A stretch of 64,000 nt of DNA from Fulvia fulva (GCF_020509005.1 NC_063024.1:1612001-1676000), one strand, 5' to 3'. Positions 9,888 through 22,718 are shown, counted from the first letter of the stretch. Made by a program: numbers and translations. The notes: generated from the sequence alone by a model not told the origin.

Positions 9888-10125
9888 GGTACTACTAAGA
9901 TATATATAGTTAGGAGGCGACCTTAGTAGGAAGCTAGGGATTTTTACGAAGAATCTCTCTATAAGGCGAAAATACGGGAATCTGAAAATTTCAGATTTAT
10001 TATCTTTTAGGACCACTATATATATATTTCACGGCCCGTAGACCGGCATATATATATACCTACGGGTAAGCTATCGTAAGGTTACTAGGCGCGCCCTTGC
10101 TTACTAGGGTAGTTAGTCGTCTATA
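9888..10125 (+). repeat. Gypsy-1 3' LTR, right part
   Basis: The remaining 238 bases of the Gypsy-1 3' LTR end in GTCTATA (TG...CA ends converted to TA...TA). Together with 3653-3745 it makes 331 bp, the same length as the solo copy at 24768-25098. Confidence 0.87.
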
Positions 10126-10231
10126 CTAGCTATAGTACTTCATTTATATCGTTAGCGATAATAGTCCCTATAGTAGTAATATAGATACCGTATAAGTCTC
10201 TATCGGAGTAAGAAATATATAATAGTCCCTA
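10126..10231. other. Host repeat flanking Gypsy-3 (left half) with its target duplication
   Basis: No gene. From about 10158 the sequence matches 49902-49971, and the match continues after Gypsy-3 at 19594-19648, so Gypsy-3 split one copy of this short repeat. The other copy, at 49902-50017, preserves the empty site. The left duplication is CCCTA at 10227-10231; the right is CCCTG at 19594-19598. Confidence 0.75.
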
Positions 10232-10415
10232 TATAAGGGCGCGCGTACCGTAGGGTCCGAATAAGAGAGTTATTATTCTACGAAGCTACGAAAGAGGAGC
10301 GCGAGGCGCGGCAAAGTTATAAAGTAAAGCTAAGCCGCGCTAACCCGATACGGAAGGTCCGCGGTTCACCCGGGCCGACGTAGCTATAGTAAGGGGTCGC
10401 GGGCTACCCGTAATA
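10232..10415 (-). repeat. Gypsy-3 3' LTR (left)
   Basis: 184 bp, TATAAGGG...CCCGTAATA. It matches 19410-19593 except for a few changes such as GTGACA to GTAATA at the end, all of the RIP type. Confidence 0.88.
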
Positions 10416-10430
10416 GTACCCCTCCTCTCA

Positions 10431-13400
10431 AAACGCGTCTTAGTCCTCTAAGCGTTATCTATCTTATACGGCCACTTGCCCGTACTACTCTATAACCGTA
10501 CGAAAGTCTAATTATCCTCTAATACCTTATTATCGTCTAGTAACACATCTGTATCTAGTCTATCTATAACTAGCCTATCCGCGACCGGCTCCCTTCGAGA
10601 AATACTTAGGGGGACCTAATTAGATAGAGCTACGAAGCCTATAGGCGTAGATAACTCCGGCCGGCTATAGTAAAAGTCTATAATAGCGGCGGCCGCGTGT
10701 TTAAATATGTTCTTAGCCGGTTACTAGGTCTTACTATCCTCCTTATTCTAATATCTAAGCCATTTCACCTTATACTAAGTGTCTACTCTACGCTTCTACC
10801 CCTTCTTTACTTTGCCTACTCGCTTACGGGTATATATATCTAAGATCTTCTCTACCTTATATATATATATAGGTATTACGACTATATTAGCGACTATATC
10901 GGCTTCGGTAGTATCGGGCTCGATAGTTATCGGTAGTAGTAGTACTAGATACTAGCCTTCGAGTAGTAGGAAGTCGGGATGATCGGCTCGCTAAAGTAAC
11001 GAGGTGTAAAAGCAGTTATCGAGTCCTACTATAGCGTCCGACAATCTTAGTTTATATAAGAGCTTAGCTAGTATAACTTCTATAATCTAGTACGGGCTAG
11101 CGTATCTTCTATCGAGCTTCTTAGATAGTCGAGTCGTACGGATATTCTTAGTACTTAGGTATACCTAGTTGCCTACTTTATAGTCTAGCGGGATACTTCG
11201 GTAGCGGTTTACTACTTTAGCTTAGAGAGCTTATAATATCCGTATGTTTTCTTAAAGGTACTTATAAAGGTCGTAAATCCGGCGTATAAAGGCTTTAGCC
11301 GATCGCGTATCTAGTCGCTAGAGAGTAGTTAGTCCTCCCTCTTTTCTAGCGCTTAGGTCTACGCACTCTATAAACTTAGGGTTATAGCCTAAAGTAGCGT
11401 AGAATAGCGACATACTAGTAGTTTCAGAAAGGTAGTTATTAATCGCGAACTAAGCTAGACAAAGGCATTCTGCCTAGTTATCTTATACCTCGTTAGTAAA
11501 TATACGGAGATACTATTCTATTACTTAGTTAGTACGTTCCGACTGTCTATTAGTTTCTAGGTAGTATAAAGAACTTAGCTTACGACTTATACGAAGTATC
11601 TTATAAAGTTTCTTCTAGAAGGTAGTAACCTATTATTTGCCGCGGTCTAAAGTAATAGTATTAGGAAATCCGCGTCGGGAGAACATATACTTAAGGAAAA
11701 GTCTTGCCGTATTCTATATAGTTATCGCTCCGATCGGAATTAGCTCGACTTCCTTCGTTAGCCTATCTATTACGGTTATAATATTGTTATAGGTTATACT
11801 ATCGAGGGTGCTATTAGGAAGTCTAACTACGAAGTCTACCGCGATATACCTCTAAGGTCGGTCCGGTACTAAAAGTAGGTATAATAATCTAGGTAGCTAG
11901 GAGTATAGAGATTTCGTCGTACGGTATATACGGTAATTCGCGGTATATCTACGTACTAATCTTACTAAGCTAGGCCAGTAGAATTCTCGTACTACGAGTT
12001 TATAGGTTCGAGCTCGTCCTAGATATTCTACTACTAGAGCGTTATAATTTATTCTAATAAGCCGAGTCCGTAGGGCCTAGTTATCGGGTACCTATAGGCT
12101 CTAACTATCGTACTAGTTTCGTATATATAACATGTTACTATCTACCTTATAGTGCGTAGGGTGTATCTTCGCCTTCTATAGGAGTAGAGGGATAGCACTA
12201 TCTTTCCGTAGTATCTTAATTACCGCCTTAAGTTCTTAGTCTAGGGCGTAAGTAGTCGTTATACGGTACTCGAGTTTAGCTTCGACTTCGGCTTTATTCG
12301 TAGTCTATACTTCCTAAGCTAGTACTAGCTATGTTTATAGTACCTGTTCTAGTTCTAGAATAAACTCGATTGCTTTAGGATTTAGAGGAGTCGTCTCTTC
12401 TTCTTCGGGCGTATCTTCGATAGTAGCTCGTATAGAGTCGATCTTAAGGAATCGCTCTAGCGGAAGCAATGTCTAATACTAGTACTAATTTCTCGGATCG
12501 TCTACCCCCTACGGAAGGTCCTAGCTACGTCTCGTTAGGCTATCTAGCTTCGTTCCTTATACACCTAGGCGGTATATAATCTAGAAGTTAAATTGTAATA
12601 GAAATTCTACCTATCGCGCTTGTCGGCGATTTAGCTACTTCGTAGTCATAAAATATTCGAGGTTCTTATAGTCTATAAACACTTTAACTAGATCGCCGTT
12701 CTCGTCTACTTCGTACGTAAGCTCCGGGCGCTACTCTTCGAATGCTTTAATAATCGCGAGGAGTTCCTTATCGTAGATCTCGTAATTATACTCCTAGGGG
12801 CTTAGCTTCTTCGAATAGAAAGCTATAGGATAGAACACTCCCTACTCGTCGTATTGTAAGAGCACACCTATATTAACAAAGTCTAAGGAGTTAGTCTCGA
12901 CGACGGTCTATCTACCCGGTATATAGTATACTAGTATACCCGCCTTACTAAACGCTACTTTTAACGCCTCGAATGCCCTCTAGCAATCATTAGTCTAGTT
13001 AATTCTACGGTTCTTATGATTGCTAGGCCTATCTAACTTCGTTAGGTTAGTTAATAGGGATGTAATACGAGAGAAGGCCTCGATAAACCTACGGTAGAAG
13101 TTCGCGAATCCTAGGAAGGCTTAGACATCCTTTAGATTAGTTAGTGCTTCCTAGGTCTATATACATTCCAATTTCTCCGGGTCTATCTCGATGCCCTAGG
13201 GTGTAATAATAAGGCCTAGATATTTTATATGTTCCTAGTAGAACTCGGACTTATCGATATTAATAGTAAGCCCGGTATCTCGTAGCTTAATTAATACCTT
13301 TCGTACGTATTCGACGTGTTCCTCTAGAGTGTCGCTAAAGATAAGGACGTTATCTAGATATACTAATACAAAGTTATCTAGATGTTCCTATAGAACCTTA

Positions 13401-14700
13401 TTATTATATAACTAAAAGGTTACGAGTCCGTTATAGAGGCCGAACGGTAATACGAGGTATTCGTATATACCGTAGCGTATTACGAAAGCTATTAGCTACT
13501 CGTGCCCTTCCGCGATACGTAACTTATTAAAGGCTACTATAATATCTAGTTTTGTAAAGTACTTCTTTCCGTATATACGGTTAAGCGTTTCCTATATCAA
13601 TAGAATAGGATAGCAATTCTTAATAGTAATAGCGTTTAGCCTACGGTAGTTAATATATACTCGTAGCCCTCCTCTAGGCTTTCTTACTACTAATACCGGT
13701 GCCGGTAACTAGCTTATTTTCTAACTAGCCTTACGTACCTTACCTTCTAAAGTCTATTCGAGTAACTATTTCTTAACGGCTTCATTCTCCTTCTCGGCTA
13801 GTCCGTATAGCTTTCGGTATAGCGGTTCTTAAGGTCTACCGGGTTTAATATAAATCTCGTAGTCGACACCTAGTAGTAACTAGCTTATTTTCTAACTAGC
13901 CTTACGTACCTTACCTTCTAAAGTCTATTCGAGTAACTATTTCTTAACGGCTTCATTCTCCTTCTCGGCTAGTCCGTATAGCTTTCGGTATAGCGGTTCT
14001 TAAGGTCTACCGGGTTTAATATAAATCTCGTAGTCGACACCTAGTCGGTATAGTAGGAGTCCCTTATAGTCCTTTACTAAGAAAGTATCTATAATGTCGT
14101 AGTATATAGGCGGGAGCTTCTCTTTAGGATTGTAGTTAAACTACTTGTTTAAGAACTGATCTAGGTCATTAGCTACTATCGCGCTTAGTTTAAGGCTATT
14201 ATCGTTATTATCGTTATCCTCGCGCTCCGTAGGTATAATATAGAAGTACTCGGCCCTAGGCCGGTACGCGTATATCTCCTATACGCGCTACGAGACTTCC
14301 TAGTAATCTACCTCTTTATCTACCTCTAGAGCGGACATATCTAGCTCCGCCCCTCCGGCTATAAATACTACTAATTCGCTAGTAAAGGGCTTTAGTCTAT
14401 ATTTCGTTCTACCGATATAGTTTAGAGATTATACTATTATCGATGTCTTATTATATAGATAGTAATCGAAGTAGTAGTTAGATCTAAACGCTACCTCGCT
14501 AGTTTCCTAGAAGATGTTTAGGTTGTACGCGGAGAGCTACGGTAGTCTAAAGACGATGTCGTATTCGAGGTCGGTAACGTAGTATAGCATTTGCTCGTAA
14601 TGACCGCCGATAACCACGTCTATAAGGGCTATATATATAATCTAACGCGCTATAGCCGATCTATCTCCTAGTGTTAATCGTCTGTTCTTTATTAAAGGGA
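10431..14700 (-). pseudogene. Gypsy-3 pol remnant (RT, RNase H, integrase)
   Basis: Read on the minus strand, fragments of a gypsy pol are legible. The reverse transcriptase is at about 13700-13300, with a '[21 protein letters not shown]' type block near 13640-13700 and YLDN in place of YLDD near 13360. RNase H follows at about 12900-12600, and integrase at lower coordinates. Frequent TAG/TAA stops replace Gln/Trp codons. The order (RT at higher coordinates, integrase lower) sets the strand. The extreme C-terminus near 10450-10800 is too degraded to assign a chromodomain. Confidence 0.8.
13706..14047. repeat. 171-bp tandem duplication inside Gypsy-3 pol
   Basis: The block starting at 13706 is repeated from 13877 with period 171 bases. 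About 169 bases are identical, with no RIP differences between copies. The period is a multiple of three (57 codons). It must have arisen after the surrounding DNA was mutated, or be an assembly artefact. Confidence 0.93.
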
Positions 14701-15970
14701 TTTAGGGGGTTGTATATTTACGTATAAATTTCTAATTAAAAAAGAGAGAAGTAGAGATAGAATCTATAAGGCCGCGAGCCTTTTTATATTATATTATTAC
14801 GGGTAACACTATATAAGGGTGTATAGCTAGTTATCGTTTATCTAGTATATATACCGATATTTTGAGCTCCTTACTATAGTCCGTCTCTTATATTCTATAT
14901 CTCTTAATCTTATACTCTTTCTATCTTAGAAAGTTCGGTTACTAACCGCTATCTACTACGCTTAGGTAGCGGTCGTGCTATTTCCCTATTACTATAGGTC
15001 GATAGTAAGGGAGCTAAGGTTCGGGTTGTTTCGTAGACGTAGAGGGCGGTAGTCGCCGTCGTAACTATATATCGGGTATTTAGGGTTCGTTAATACGTAC
15101 GAGCCTATACGGTAGCGGTAGTACTTACCCTACTTCCTAAGGTCCTTACGCTACTTACGGTTTAATAAAGGCAGGTTCTATAAGTAAACCGGTAGGTCCT
15201 CCTTCTTCTTCGTACCTACGTATTATAGTAGTCGCTAGATAATTATAGCGGTCGTACTAGTAGCTACGGCGCCTACGGTATTACTACCGCCCTATACGCC
15301 GTTATTGTTCGAATTAGGGTTACTACGTAGGCGCTCCTTCTATAGATATAGTCGGTCGGTCTCGTAGAAGCTCTTATCTAATACCGTATATTCCTTAATA
15401 GTATCCTATATATCGTATAAGTGTCTATCTACTTCCCTATCGCCGAAAGTCTTAATAAAGTACTTACGGTTTAGGCGGTTACGAAACAGTATTAGCTTAG
15501 TCTCGTCGGTCTACTCTATCTAAGTACGTAGCTTCGAGTAGCGAGCGTAGAAGGTAATAAAGGTCTCGCCCTACTCCTACTTATAGGTAGCGATATTAAC
15601 TATAGCCTTAGTTCCTTCGTTACGGGTGCCGTACTAGCGCGTTGTCTAATCTAGTAGTTCTTTACTAGTCTTGAACTCGTTAAATAATTGTTGTCTAGGC
15701 ACGGGAATCCTCGGCTTAATACTTCTCTAAGGGTCACCCTATGTCTATCTATATATAAAACGTAGGCCGTCTACCTCGGAGCGGAAAGTAGTTATAGTTA
15801 GCTTAAGAAATACGCTACTATACTAACTATCGAAGTTAGGGTCGTTATCGTTCTTAAAGTACTTCGGGTTAGGCACGCCCTTACTAACCTCGATACCGCG
15901 TATTAGAGTACGGTTAATAGTAAATAGGCGTTCTAAAAGTTCGGTTAGGGGAGTCTATATACGGGTATTA
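14701..15970 (-). pseudogene. Gypsy-3 gag remnant, distal part
   Basis: On the minus strand a retrotransposon-gag type region is legible around 15400-15700, with a tryptophan-rich capsid-like block now broken by stops and a basic tail. It is the continuation of the gag part at 18185-19409 beyond the composite A insertion. The base 15954-15970 stretch is one copy of the composite A target duplication. Confidence 0.65.
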
Positions 15971-18167
15971 GTCGACGACGAGAACTACCTATACGTAGTA
16001 TCGGCTACGAACCTCTCGTCTTACTACGAGAGAGCTAAGTATTCTTACGCTAGAGCGTCGTAGGCGCGACGGGCGCGTAACGTAGGCGAAGCCGCGGCGA
16101 ATAGAGGACTACTAGTAAAACGGGTATAAAAACTATCCGACGAGCGTATACTCGTATCGGGAGCGAGTCCCTCTTCTTTCTACGTATAAGAAGGGCGCAG
16201 AACCGTAGCCTATACGCTCGATAGGACACCTCTAGTATAAGTATAGAATTTTTATCTCCGGAGACCGTAAACCGAGCGGGCTAAGCGACGAACATTAGAC
16301 GAGCGGACTATAGAATAATGTCTAAGCGGACTATACGACGGCGTCGAGCGGACTACGAAATAATCTAGTGTTTACTCGCGGGTAATACGGAGGGTAGGTA
16401 GATACGCTACGAAGCCTATAAGGGCCTATTAAGTATCTAGTATAGGAACGAGGGTTCTACCTAAGGTACTACCTATTCCGCTATATAACGTACCTAGTCT
16501 AATATAGTAGATTACGACGAGAAAAAGACGATAGCCTAAGTAAGGAAAAGACGGCTACTAGGCCGGGGAAAAGACGTATAATATAAGTAGATTAGTTCTA
16601 TAATCGGGGAGGATCGAGGGTAGGGTAATAAGAAACTTTATATTAGTTAGTAGGTAGAAACGTAAGGAGTACGCTACCCGGCGTAGTGTATACCCCGAGC
16701 AAACCTACGAGGTATAGACGGCCGCTTTCTAGAGATAGGTTATAGTAACGCGAAGGGCGTCAAAACCTAGGGCGTAGTAGACACTAGTAGCGACGGCTAA
16801 TACTATCTATATAGCCCGAGAGGACGGATACGTATATCGGTCAATAGAGAGTACTAAAGGGCTTAGGCCTATAGAGGTAGATATTAGCTTAAGGGGTAAA
16901 TAGGGAGGGAGGGCGTAGAGGGAAGCTTTTACTCTAGGCTAACCTCTCGAAACGAGGCTATACGGTAGTACTAGATAAGTAGGAAAGCGCGGTTAAGACT
17001 TGTTACCTTATCTTATAGCTAGCTTACTAAATACGATTCCTTCCTTATCGGCAAGGCAAGAGTAATATATAAGGCGATCGTTAGACTAGCTATATTATAC
17101 GGGGCATAGATTTAGGGAATAGGAGGCGTAGGTAAGCCGATCCCGAAACGGATAGAGTAACCCCTAAATAGGATATAGGTAGGTAATCTATATAAGATAC
17201 TAGGCGTATATAAGATAACGTTAATAAGTACGGTAGAACTACTAATCGGCTAATATATCCGGGGAATAAGAATTTAATACGCGGTAAAGACAATAGATTA
17301 CCTAGTACAAATCACGATCTAGGAGGTAAAGAATAAGATAGAAAGCCGCTACCGGAGAGGGGCCGGACATAGGATAAGCTAAAAAGAGGATAACCTTACT
17401 ACCTTTACGGCCGTATAGACAAGTACCGAATGGCTAGCACGAAAAGAGGAGGAGCGTAGGGCTCGCTAGGCCGGCGGGAGCAAGGCTAAGACCTAAAGTC
17501 TAGCGGAATAGATAGCGAGCTACCTATAGGAGTAGGACTAGAAAAGGAAGCCCCCTAAGACAATAGGCCCGATAGTACTCCGAGCCTTCTAGAGACATAA
17601 TTACTAGCTATATAGGGACCTACTAAGGGCCGAAGCAAGTATAGCGATCCAAATCAGGTCCGAATATATTAGATCAAGGGCCTACCTATTTAGGAGACGC
17701 GTACTAGATATCTAAAGCCTAGCCTACTAGTGTAGCTACCTATTATAAAACCTAGAACATATACTACTACGATACCCGTAGTCGGCGAGAGGTAGGGGAA
17801 ATTAGAGGTACTAAGCGGGAAGGAGAGACTATAAGTCAATTATTAGGGATAAAGGCAATATTCGCTAAATCTCTCGGTAGATACTATAGTAGGGATACCT
17901 CTAGTAGTTTAGCCTCGCTAGCGAGACGGAGGAGTAGATAGATAAAAGGCGGAAGCTAGGGGGGTTATAGATAGGGTAGTTATTAGGGTAGGCCTATAAT
18001 ACTAGCGTACCCTTAATAAGGGAAATCTAAGACGATAACTAGGGGGAAAAGATAGGCGGGAAGGAGGAGGGGTTTTTACTAACACGGTTTCCCCTCTATA
18101 TATACGAAAATAAGATAGTATAGCTATATAGGCCAAAGGGCACTATAGTAGCTTAATAAAATATCTA
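15971..18167 (+). mobile_element. Composite element A: 1,076-bp 5' module fused to a LINE 3' fragment
   Basis: Bases 15971-17046 are the shared module, also at 37199-38274 and in reverse at 48674-49748. Bases 17047-18167 are the 3' end of the LINE-4 subfamily (compare 44694-45815), ending in an ATCT-type tail. The element is flanked by a 17-base duplication, TCTATATACGGGTATTA, at 15954-15970 and 18168-18184. That is typical of LINE target-primed insertion, although the first bases may overlap the tail. No reading frame is open. The module encodes nothing I recognise. Confidence 0.85.
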
Positions 18168-18184
18168 TCTATATACGGGTATTA

Positions 18185-19409
18185 CGCGCTCGAGAGTCGT
18201 AACTGTTATTATTATTAGGTCGTAGACGGTTTCTATTACGTCCTCGGTCGTTATTACTATTACCGTCGTTATTATCGTCACTACTACCTCCGCCGCCGCC
18301 GCCTCTACTAGTAGCTTTACGATACTTACGTATTAGCTACTCGAGTAAAGTCTTGCGCGGAGGTAAGTAGGAGGGTCGGCGACTAGAGCGGCCCCTACCT
18401 CTATTCTATATAGTGTCTTTAGTAGCTTAGAGTCGAGTCTTTAGATTGTTAACCTCCTTCTATAGAGCCTAGTTCTTAGCTTCGGCATCCTATACCTTCT
18501 TCTTCTCCTTTTCGTAAATCTCGCTAAATTGCTTATATAGGTTATTAGCCTCCCTATACTTCTTCTCTACCTCTTTTAACTTTGCTAGGTCATAATCCTT
18601 CTTACTCTTTAGGTCTACGGCTATCTTCTATATTATAGTCTCCTCGCTTTATAGTATTTTATAGGTACGGTTATACTCGGTATATAGCGTAGTATACTAG
18701 GTGTTCTAGAGGTTATTAGCTCGCTCTATTATATCGAGTTGTCTACCTTTAGTGATCGCTATATTTACTACCTATAGCACGAAGTCGTAGGTAGTCTTCG
18801 GGTACTAGGATACGAGGGTCGTAAGTTTGTCTAGTATAATATTCTAGTATTCGGATACGAGTATATACTCTACCTCGTCGAGTAATAGGTATACCTCGTC
18901 TAGGTCGCCGCCTAGGTTCTCTTCGAGCTTAAATTTGAATAATTCTATAAAGTTAATCTTACTACCTTCTTCTCGCTCGAAGACTTTCTAGTAAGCTTTA
19001 TTAATTTCCTATTATAGCGCGACACCGGTTTCTACTATAACCCGCCGGTTATCGTCCTATATCTAACTATAAGGAAAAGAGGAGAGGTTGGGGAAAAGAG
19101 ATATACGCTACTTACCTTTACTCTTAGGCTTTAGTAGCGGTAGTATACCGCCGTTCGTCTATAAAGTTATATTATCTAGGTTCGGGGGAGGCGTAACGAT
19201 GCCTATTTCCTAACTATCTACGAGCGCGCGACTACCTACTAATAATGTCGCCGCGTTACGTTCTCTAGGTATTTACGCGCTATACGCCTTACGGTATTCT
19301 ATATTCTAATACGACTCTACGCGTTCTTCGAGTTCTATAGTTCTGTCTATTCCTATTGTTACGCGTCCCTTACCTAGATCCGCGATTTAGGTAGGGTAGT
19401 AGAACAAAC
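18185..19409 (-). pseudogene. Gypsy-3 gag remnant, N-terminal part with coiled coil
   Basis: The minus-strand translation gives a Lys/Glu-rich heptad region (around 18400-18700) and a glycine/asparagine/arginine-rich stretch near 18200-18330. Stops replace Gln codons. The sequence starts just inside the 5' LTR at 19410. The coiled coil and basic tail are consistent with a gag N-terminal half; no knuckle is visible in this part. Confidence 0.6.
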
Positions 19410-19593
19410 TATAAGGGCGCGCGTACCGTAGAGTCCGAATAAGAGAGTTATTGTTCTACGAAGCTACGAAAGAGGAGCGCGAGGCGCGGCGAAGTTATAA
19501 AGTAAAGCCAAGCCGCGCTAACCCGATACGGAAGGTCCGCGGTTCACCCGGGCCGACGTAGCTATAGTAAGGGGTCGCGGGCTACCCGTGACA
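19410..19593 (-). repeat. Gypsy-3 5' LTR (right)
   Basis: 184 bp, TATAAGGG...CCCGTGACA. It keeps an unmutated TGACA end. The right target duplication CCCTG follows at 19594-19598. Confidence 0.88.
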
Positions 19594-19818
19594 CCCTGTC
19601 GTAGTAATTCTTAATATAATTGTCCCTATCGGAGTAATTCGCCGGTTTAGATAGGGCATTAAAAAGCTAGCTTTTGTAGCCCTCCTTTATAACAACACGA
19701 CAACTACACTTTAGGCTCTAGTAAGAATGTAATAGGACCTTAATACCTCGAGACTTACGGAGCTCGATTTGCTTATATATATATTAGGCCAAGATTGCGA
19801 AAATAAAAGCTTATATAA
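19594..19818. repeat. Host repeat (right half) and RIP-mutated left half of a TIR element
   Basis: No gene. 19594-19648 completes the host repeat interrupted by Gypsy-3. 19655-19818 is a RIP-mutated relative of the TIR element at 59352-59520; shared blocks include GCCCTCCTT, the CAACTAC/CAACCACAAC arm and GCGAAAAT(A/G)AAAGCTT. Copia-1 interrupts it at 19819 and the other half is missing. Confidence 0.65.
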
Positions 19819-20043
19819 TGTTAAGAACAGGACACGAATTGCGTAGCCGTGGAAGATAGGAATTATAGATTATATAAATGAAGAAGGACCCAATGGGATA
19901 GCGTGTATCTATATACAGTATCGCCAGTTGATAGTGTAGGTGTTTCAGGAGGGACAGCTACACTTAGGACTTGACTAGCAAGCCCTGATTACTAATCCCC
20001 CTAAGCACCTAATGTTGACCCTATGACCTGCATATTCTCAACA
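19819..20043 (-). repeat. Copia-1 3' LTR
   Basis: 225 bp with TG...CA ends. It matches the partial right LTR at 22731-22842 over its distal half and, more loosely, the 234-bp LTRs of Copia-2. Confidence 0.85.
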
Positions 20044-20059
20044 CTCCCACTCAGGTCAG

Positions 20060-20660
20060 AAGGTCTCAAACAATCCCTTATACAAGCTAGAGCTGCCTTA
20101 CAAAGTTTTGAAACTGCTGGCCATTGAGGGGCTTAGTCAGTCCATCAGCAACTATGTCCTTTATGTGGCAGTAATCCACTACAATCTTTGCTTGACTGGT
20201 TTGTGAAGGTGATGCCAAGATTCATATCACCCCCCTTCTCATTCTCAAACCAGTCAACTTGCCCGTGTGTTTTGATGGCTTTCATGTCAGGCTCCCAGAA
20301 GAGCCATTGCTTTGTGGTGTTCTCCACATAGCCAACAAAGACAACTTCTTTACCCCTATTCATGAGCTTGTCACTTCTCAAGCCTTGAGGTTGGGATCTC
20401 GGGTCTATATACACCACTGCTTTACATCTCTAGACTCTCAAATGGTCAACTGATGGTACCTGGCCAGTGAAGGCTTCTTCTAGTGAAAGAGTAGTACTAT
20501 CTATTATTGGTCCATTTGGAAGTCTGTTTCTGACCACAGTTTGAGCAATGAGGGCCTCTAGCCAGATGTCAATGGAGATGAGGGCCAGCCTCTCTCCTTT
20601 CCTCTCTGTGGCAGGTCCTTTGAACTTCCTCATGCTTGCAAGGGAGCAGACCTTGCAGTT
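20060..20660 (-). pseudogene. Copia-1 pol remnant: integrase C-part fused to RNase H tail
   Basis: Minus-strand frames read an integrase C-terminal region: 'GERLALISIDIWLEAL', then 'TFTGQVPSVDHLRVWG', then 'SDKLMNRGKEVVFVGY'. Near 20197-20100 this passes straight into 'VDYCHIKDIVADGLTKPL', the end block of copia RNase H. The reverse transcriptase between them is missing. The junction lies near 20190-20205. Stops and frame changes break it further. Confidence 0.75.
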
Positions 20661-21079
20661 CTGGTGTTCAGAAGGAACAGGAATGGGATCTTTCTTGTCA
20701 GTGACTCTATGCAGGTTTCTTAGCAGTCCCTTGCCAAGGTGTGCACATCTTCTATGCTATAGCTCCCACTGGTCCTGGGACTCAGTGGCAGTCATAGCCT
20801 GTTCCAATTCACACTCAAAATGTGTACCTAACTTGGACAGATCCAAGTCATGCTCCTGTAGAGAGGCATATGCTTGAGGCATAGCTTCAAGCTGCTCTGA
20901 AACACTTTGAATGAATGGAACACCCCCTCTCAGCTTTGTCTGGACAACAGGTTTTCCAGAAAGGGATTTGAGGGTGAAACTGGGTGGTTAGACAGCAAAC
21001 TGTTGGCTGAACTGATTCCAAGAAACAAGGCTAACTCCAAGGCCAGGAACAAACAAAACATTCTTCAAGACAATCTGCT

Positions 21080-22180
21080 TCCCAGAAGGACCACCCATCA
21101 CTGCACTCCCCTCATGTGTGGCATGTAGGTAGCCACCCCCAACCTTGATCCACTTCCTCTTCTGAAGAGGTTTCAGGGTCCTTTGGCTTCCACAGTTGAA
21201 TGGGCAACCTCATCAACTTCATCATCCTCTGATGTTGTCTCAGGGTCTGATGAGTCTTCCTGGGTTGCATAGGCTCTTGCAGGCTTCTTGGTGGATGAGG
21301 CTTTCTTCTTCTGGCTGTCACCCACCTTCCTTGTAAGGTCCTTCATCACCACTAGGATGTCCCTCAGGCTTGGGGATGGGGACCTCCTTCTTGGTGGTGA
21401 TGATTGTCTCTTTGCAACAGAGGTGTTTCCTCTGTTGAGCTTGTCCTTCCTGACAGCATGCTTGACTCCAGAGAGGTGTGGGCAATCCTTGATCACATGA
21501 TCACCATCACAGAGATGGCAGGTGATCTTGCCCTAGAAATCTCTTCCTGCAAACATTGCTGTTTCCTTAGATGCAACTTCCAGCCTGGATTCATGTGACT
21601 CAAGCAGTTGTAGACAATCTTCATATGACAGTCCTGGCTGGGCCAGGATAGTGTTCTTGGTCTCAAGATACACCTCAGGCAGGGCTTGAAGCAGATGCTT
21701 CAGCTTCCTTGTAGGCTCTCTATAGTGAGCCTCTGCTAGGTCAACTTCAGCAATCCTTCTTGCAAGATTGCTAAGGTGGACCCAGGCCTATCTGATGATT
21801 ATGCCATCTATCATTCTGAAGTTGATCAATTCTGAACAACTGTTATTGCATATGCAGCATGAACCTTGCTGTACTTTGCCCTCATCTTGAGCCAGATCTC
21901 TCCAGCTTGTCTCATCTCTAACACCTCATCTTAGTCATCTTGTGAAAGGCAGATGAAGATCTTATATCTTGCCTTTACATTTGCTTTCCTGCTAACTGGA
22001 CTGTATCTTGACTCTTCAAGTCCAGGTAAGGGATCTGATAACTCAGATGGTGTTGAGGAGCTGGGTGTGCTTGATAATAGATGGCTTCTATCTACAACCC
22101 AAAGCACATCTTGAGCTTCAAGATGGTCTTGTATCAATGAGAACCATGTCCTCTAGTTGTCCTTGGTTAGGATAGGTGCT
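21080..22180 (-). pseudogene. Copia-1 gag remnant with CCHC-like zinc knuckle
   Basis: Open segments on the minus strand read a UBN2-like copia gag: 'LIQDHLEAQDVLWVVD' and 'ARYKIFICLSQDD', then a stop, then 'RQAGEIWLKMRAKYSKVHAA'. Further on comes a knuckle region around 21470-21530 (C..CDGDHVIKDCPH) and a serine/glutamate-rich, basic tail at 21110-21460. The frame changes at least twice and stops occur, so no full Gag is made. The zinc knuckle and placement next to integrase support gag. Confidence 0.72.
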
Positions 22181-22718
22181 GCTCTCCTCCTACCAAGGGT
22201 GCTGTGTCCAGTTTCCTCTATGCTTTTATATATAGGACAGGATGGCTGCCTATAGAAGAAAGGTATTCGTTCGTACGCGATCGGATCGATGGGAGGTGAA
22301 CCGAACGCGAGGTTGATAGTGGAGAGAATAGCTGTCTACTAGAAAGCGAGGAAAGTCGGTCGTAAGGATCGTGTTTCTAAGACACTGTCTGTAGCTCTCT
22401 TAGGGGAGGGTGTTCTGAGACACTACGGCTCTCTTAGACGGAACAGTTAGTTGGTGAGGACAATGCGATGTCCTGAGAGCAACTCTTCCTAGTAGGCTCG
22501 CCTACCTTTCTAAGGTATTGGTACAGGCTTCTCTTCCAACCCTCTAAGTTAGTCAAAGTCTGACAGTGCCTCACTAGGCTCTTTCACGACTAATATACAC
22601 CTATAGCGAGCTGTAGCTTCCTGTGTAATGCGGAGGCGGCCTCTAGCCTGCCCTTCCTTTTAGTATTATAGAGGAATAACTACTACGACTTCAATCTATA
22701 AGACCTAAAGGCTAACTC

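Larger units (their letters stand above)
10232..19593 (-). mobile_element. Gypsy-3: RIP-degraded Ty3/gypsy on the minus strand, holding composite LINE A
   Basis: Two 184-bp LTRs (10232-10415 and 19410-19593) bound a minus-strand gag-pol remnant. Target duplications CCCTA/CCCTG differ only by one TpG-to-TpA change. A purine-rich polypurine tract (rc of 10416-10430) lies next to the left LTR, which fits minus orientation. An element of 2.2 kb (composite A, 15971-18167) is inserted in gag. A 171-bp tandem duplication lies in pol. No frame is intact. Confidence 0.88.

Noticed and set aside
15971..17046. Native LINE 5' UTR
   Set aside because: LINE-2 and LINE-3 have complete 5' ends with unrelated leaders, and the module is joined to three different subfamilies at different points.
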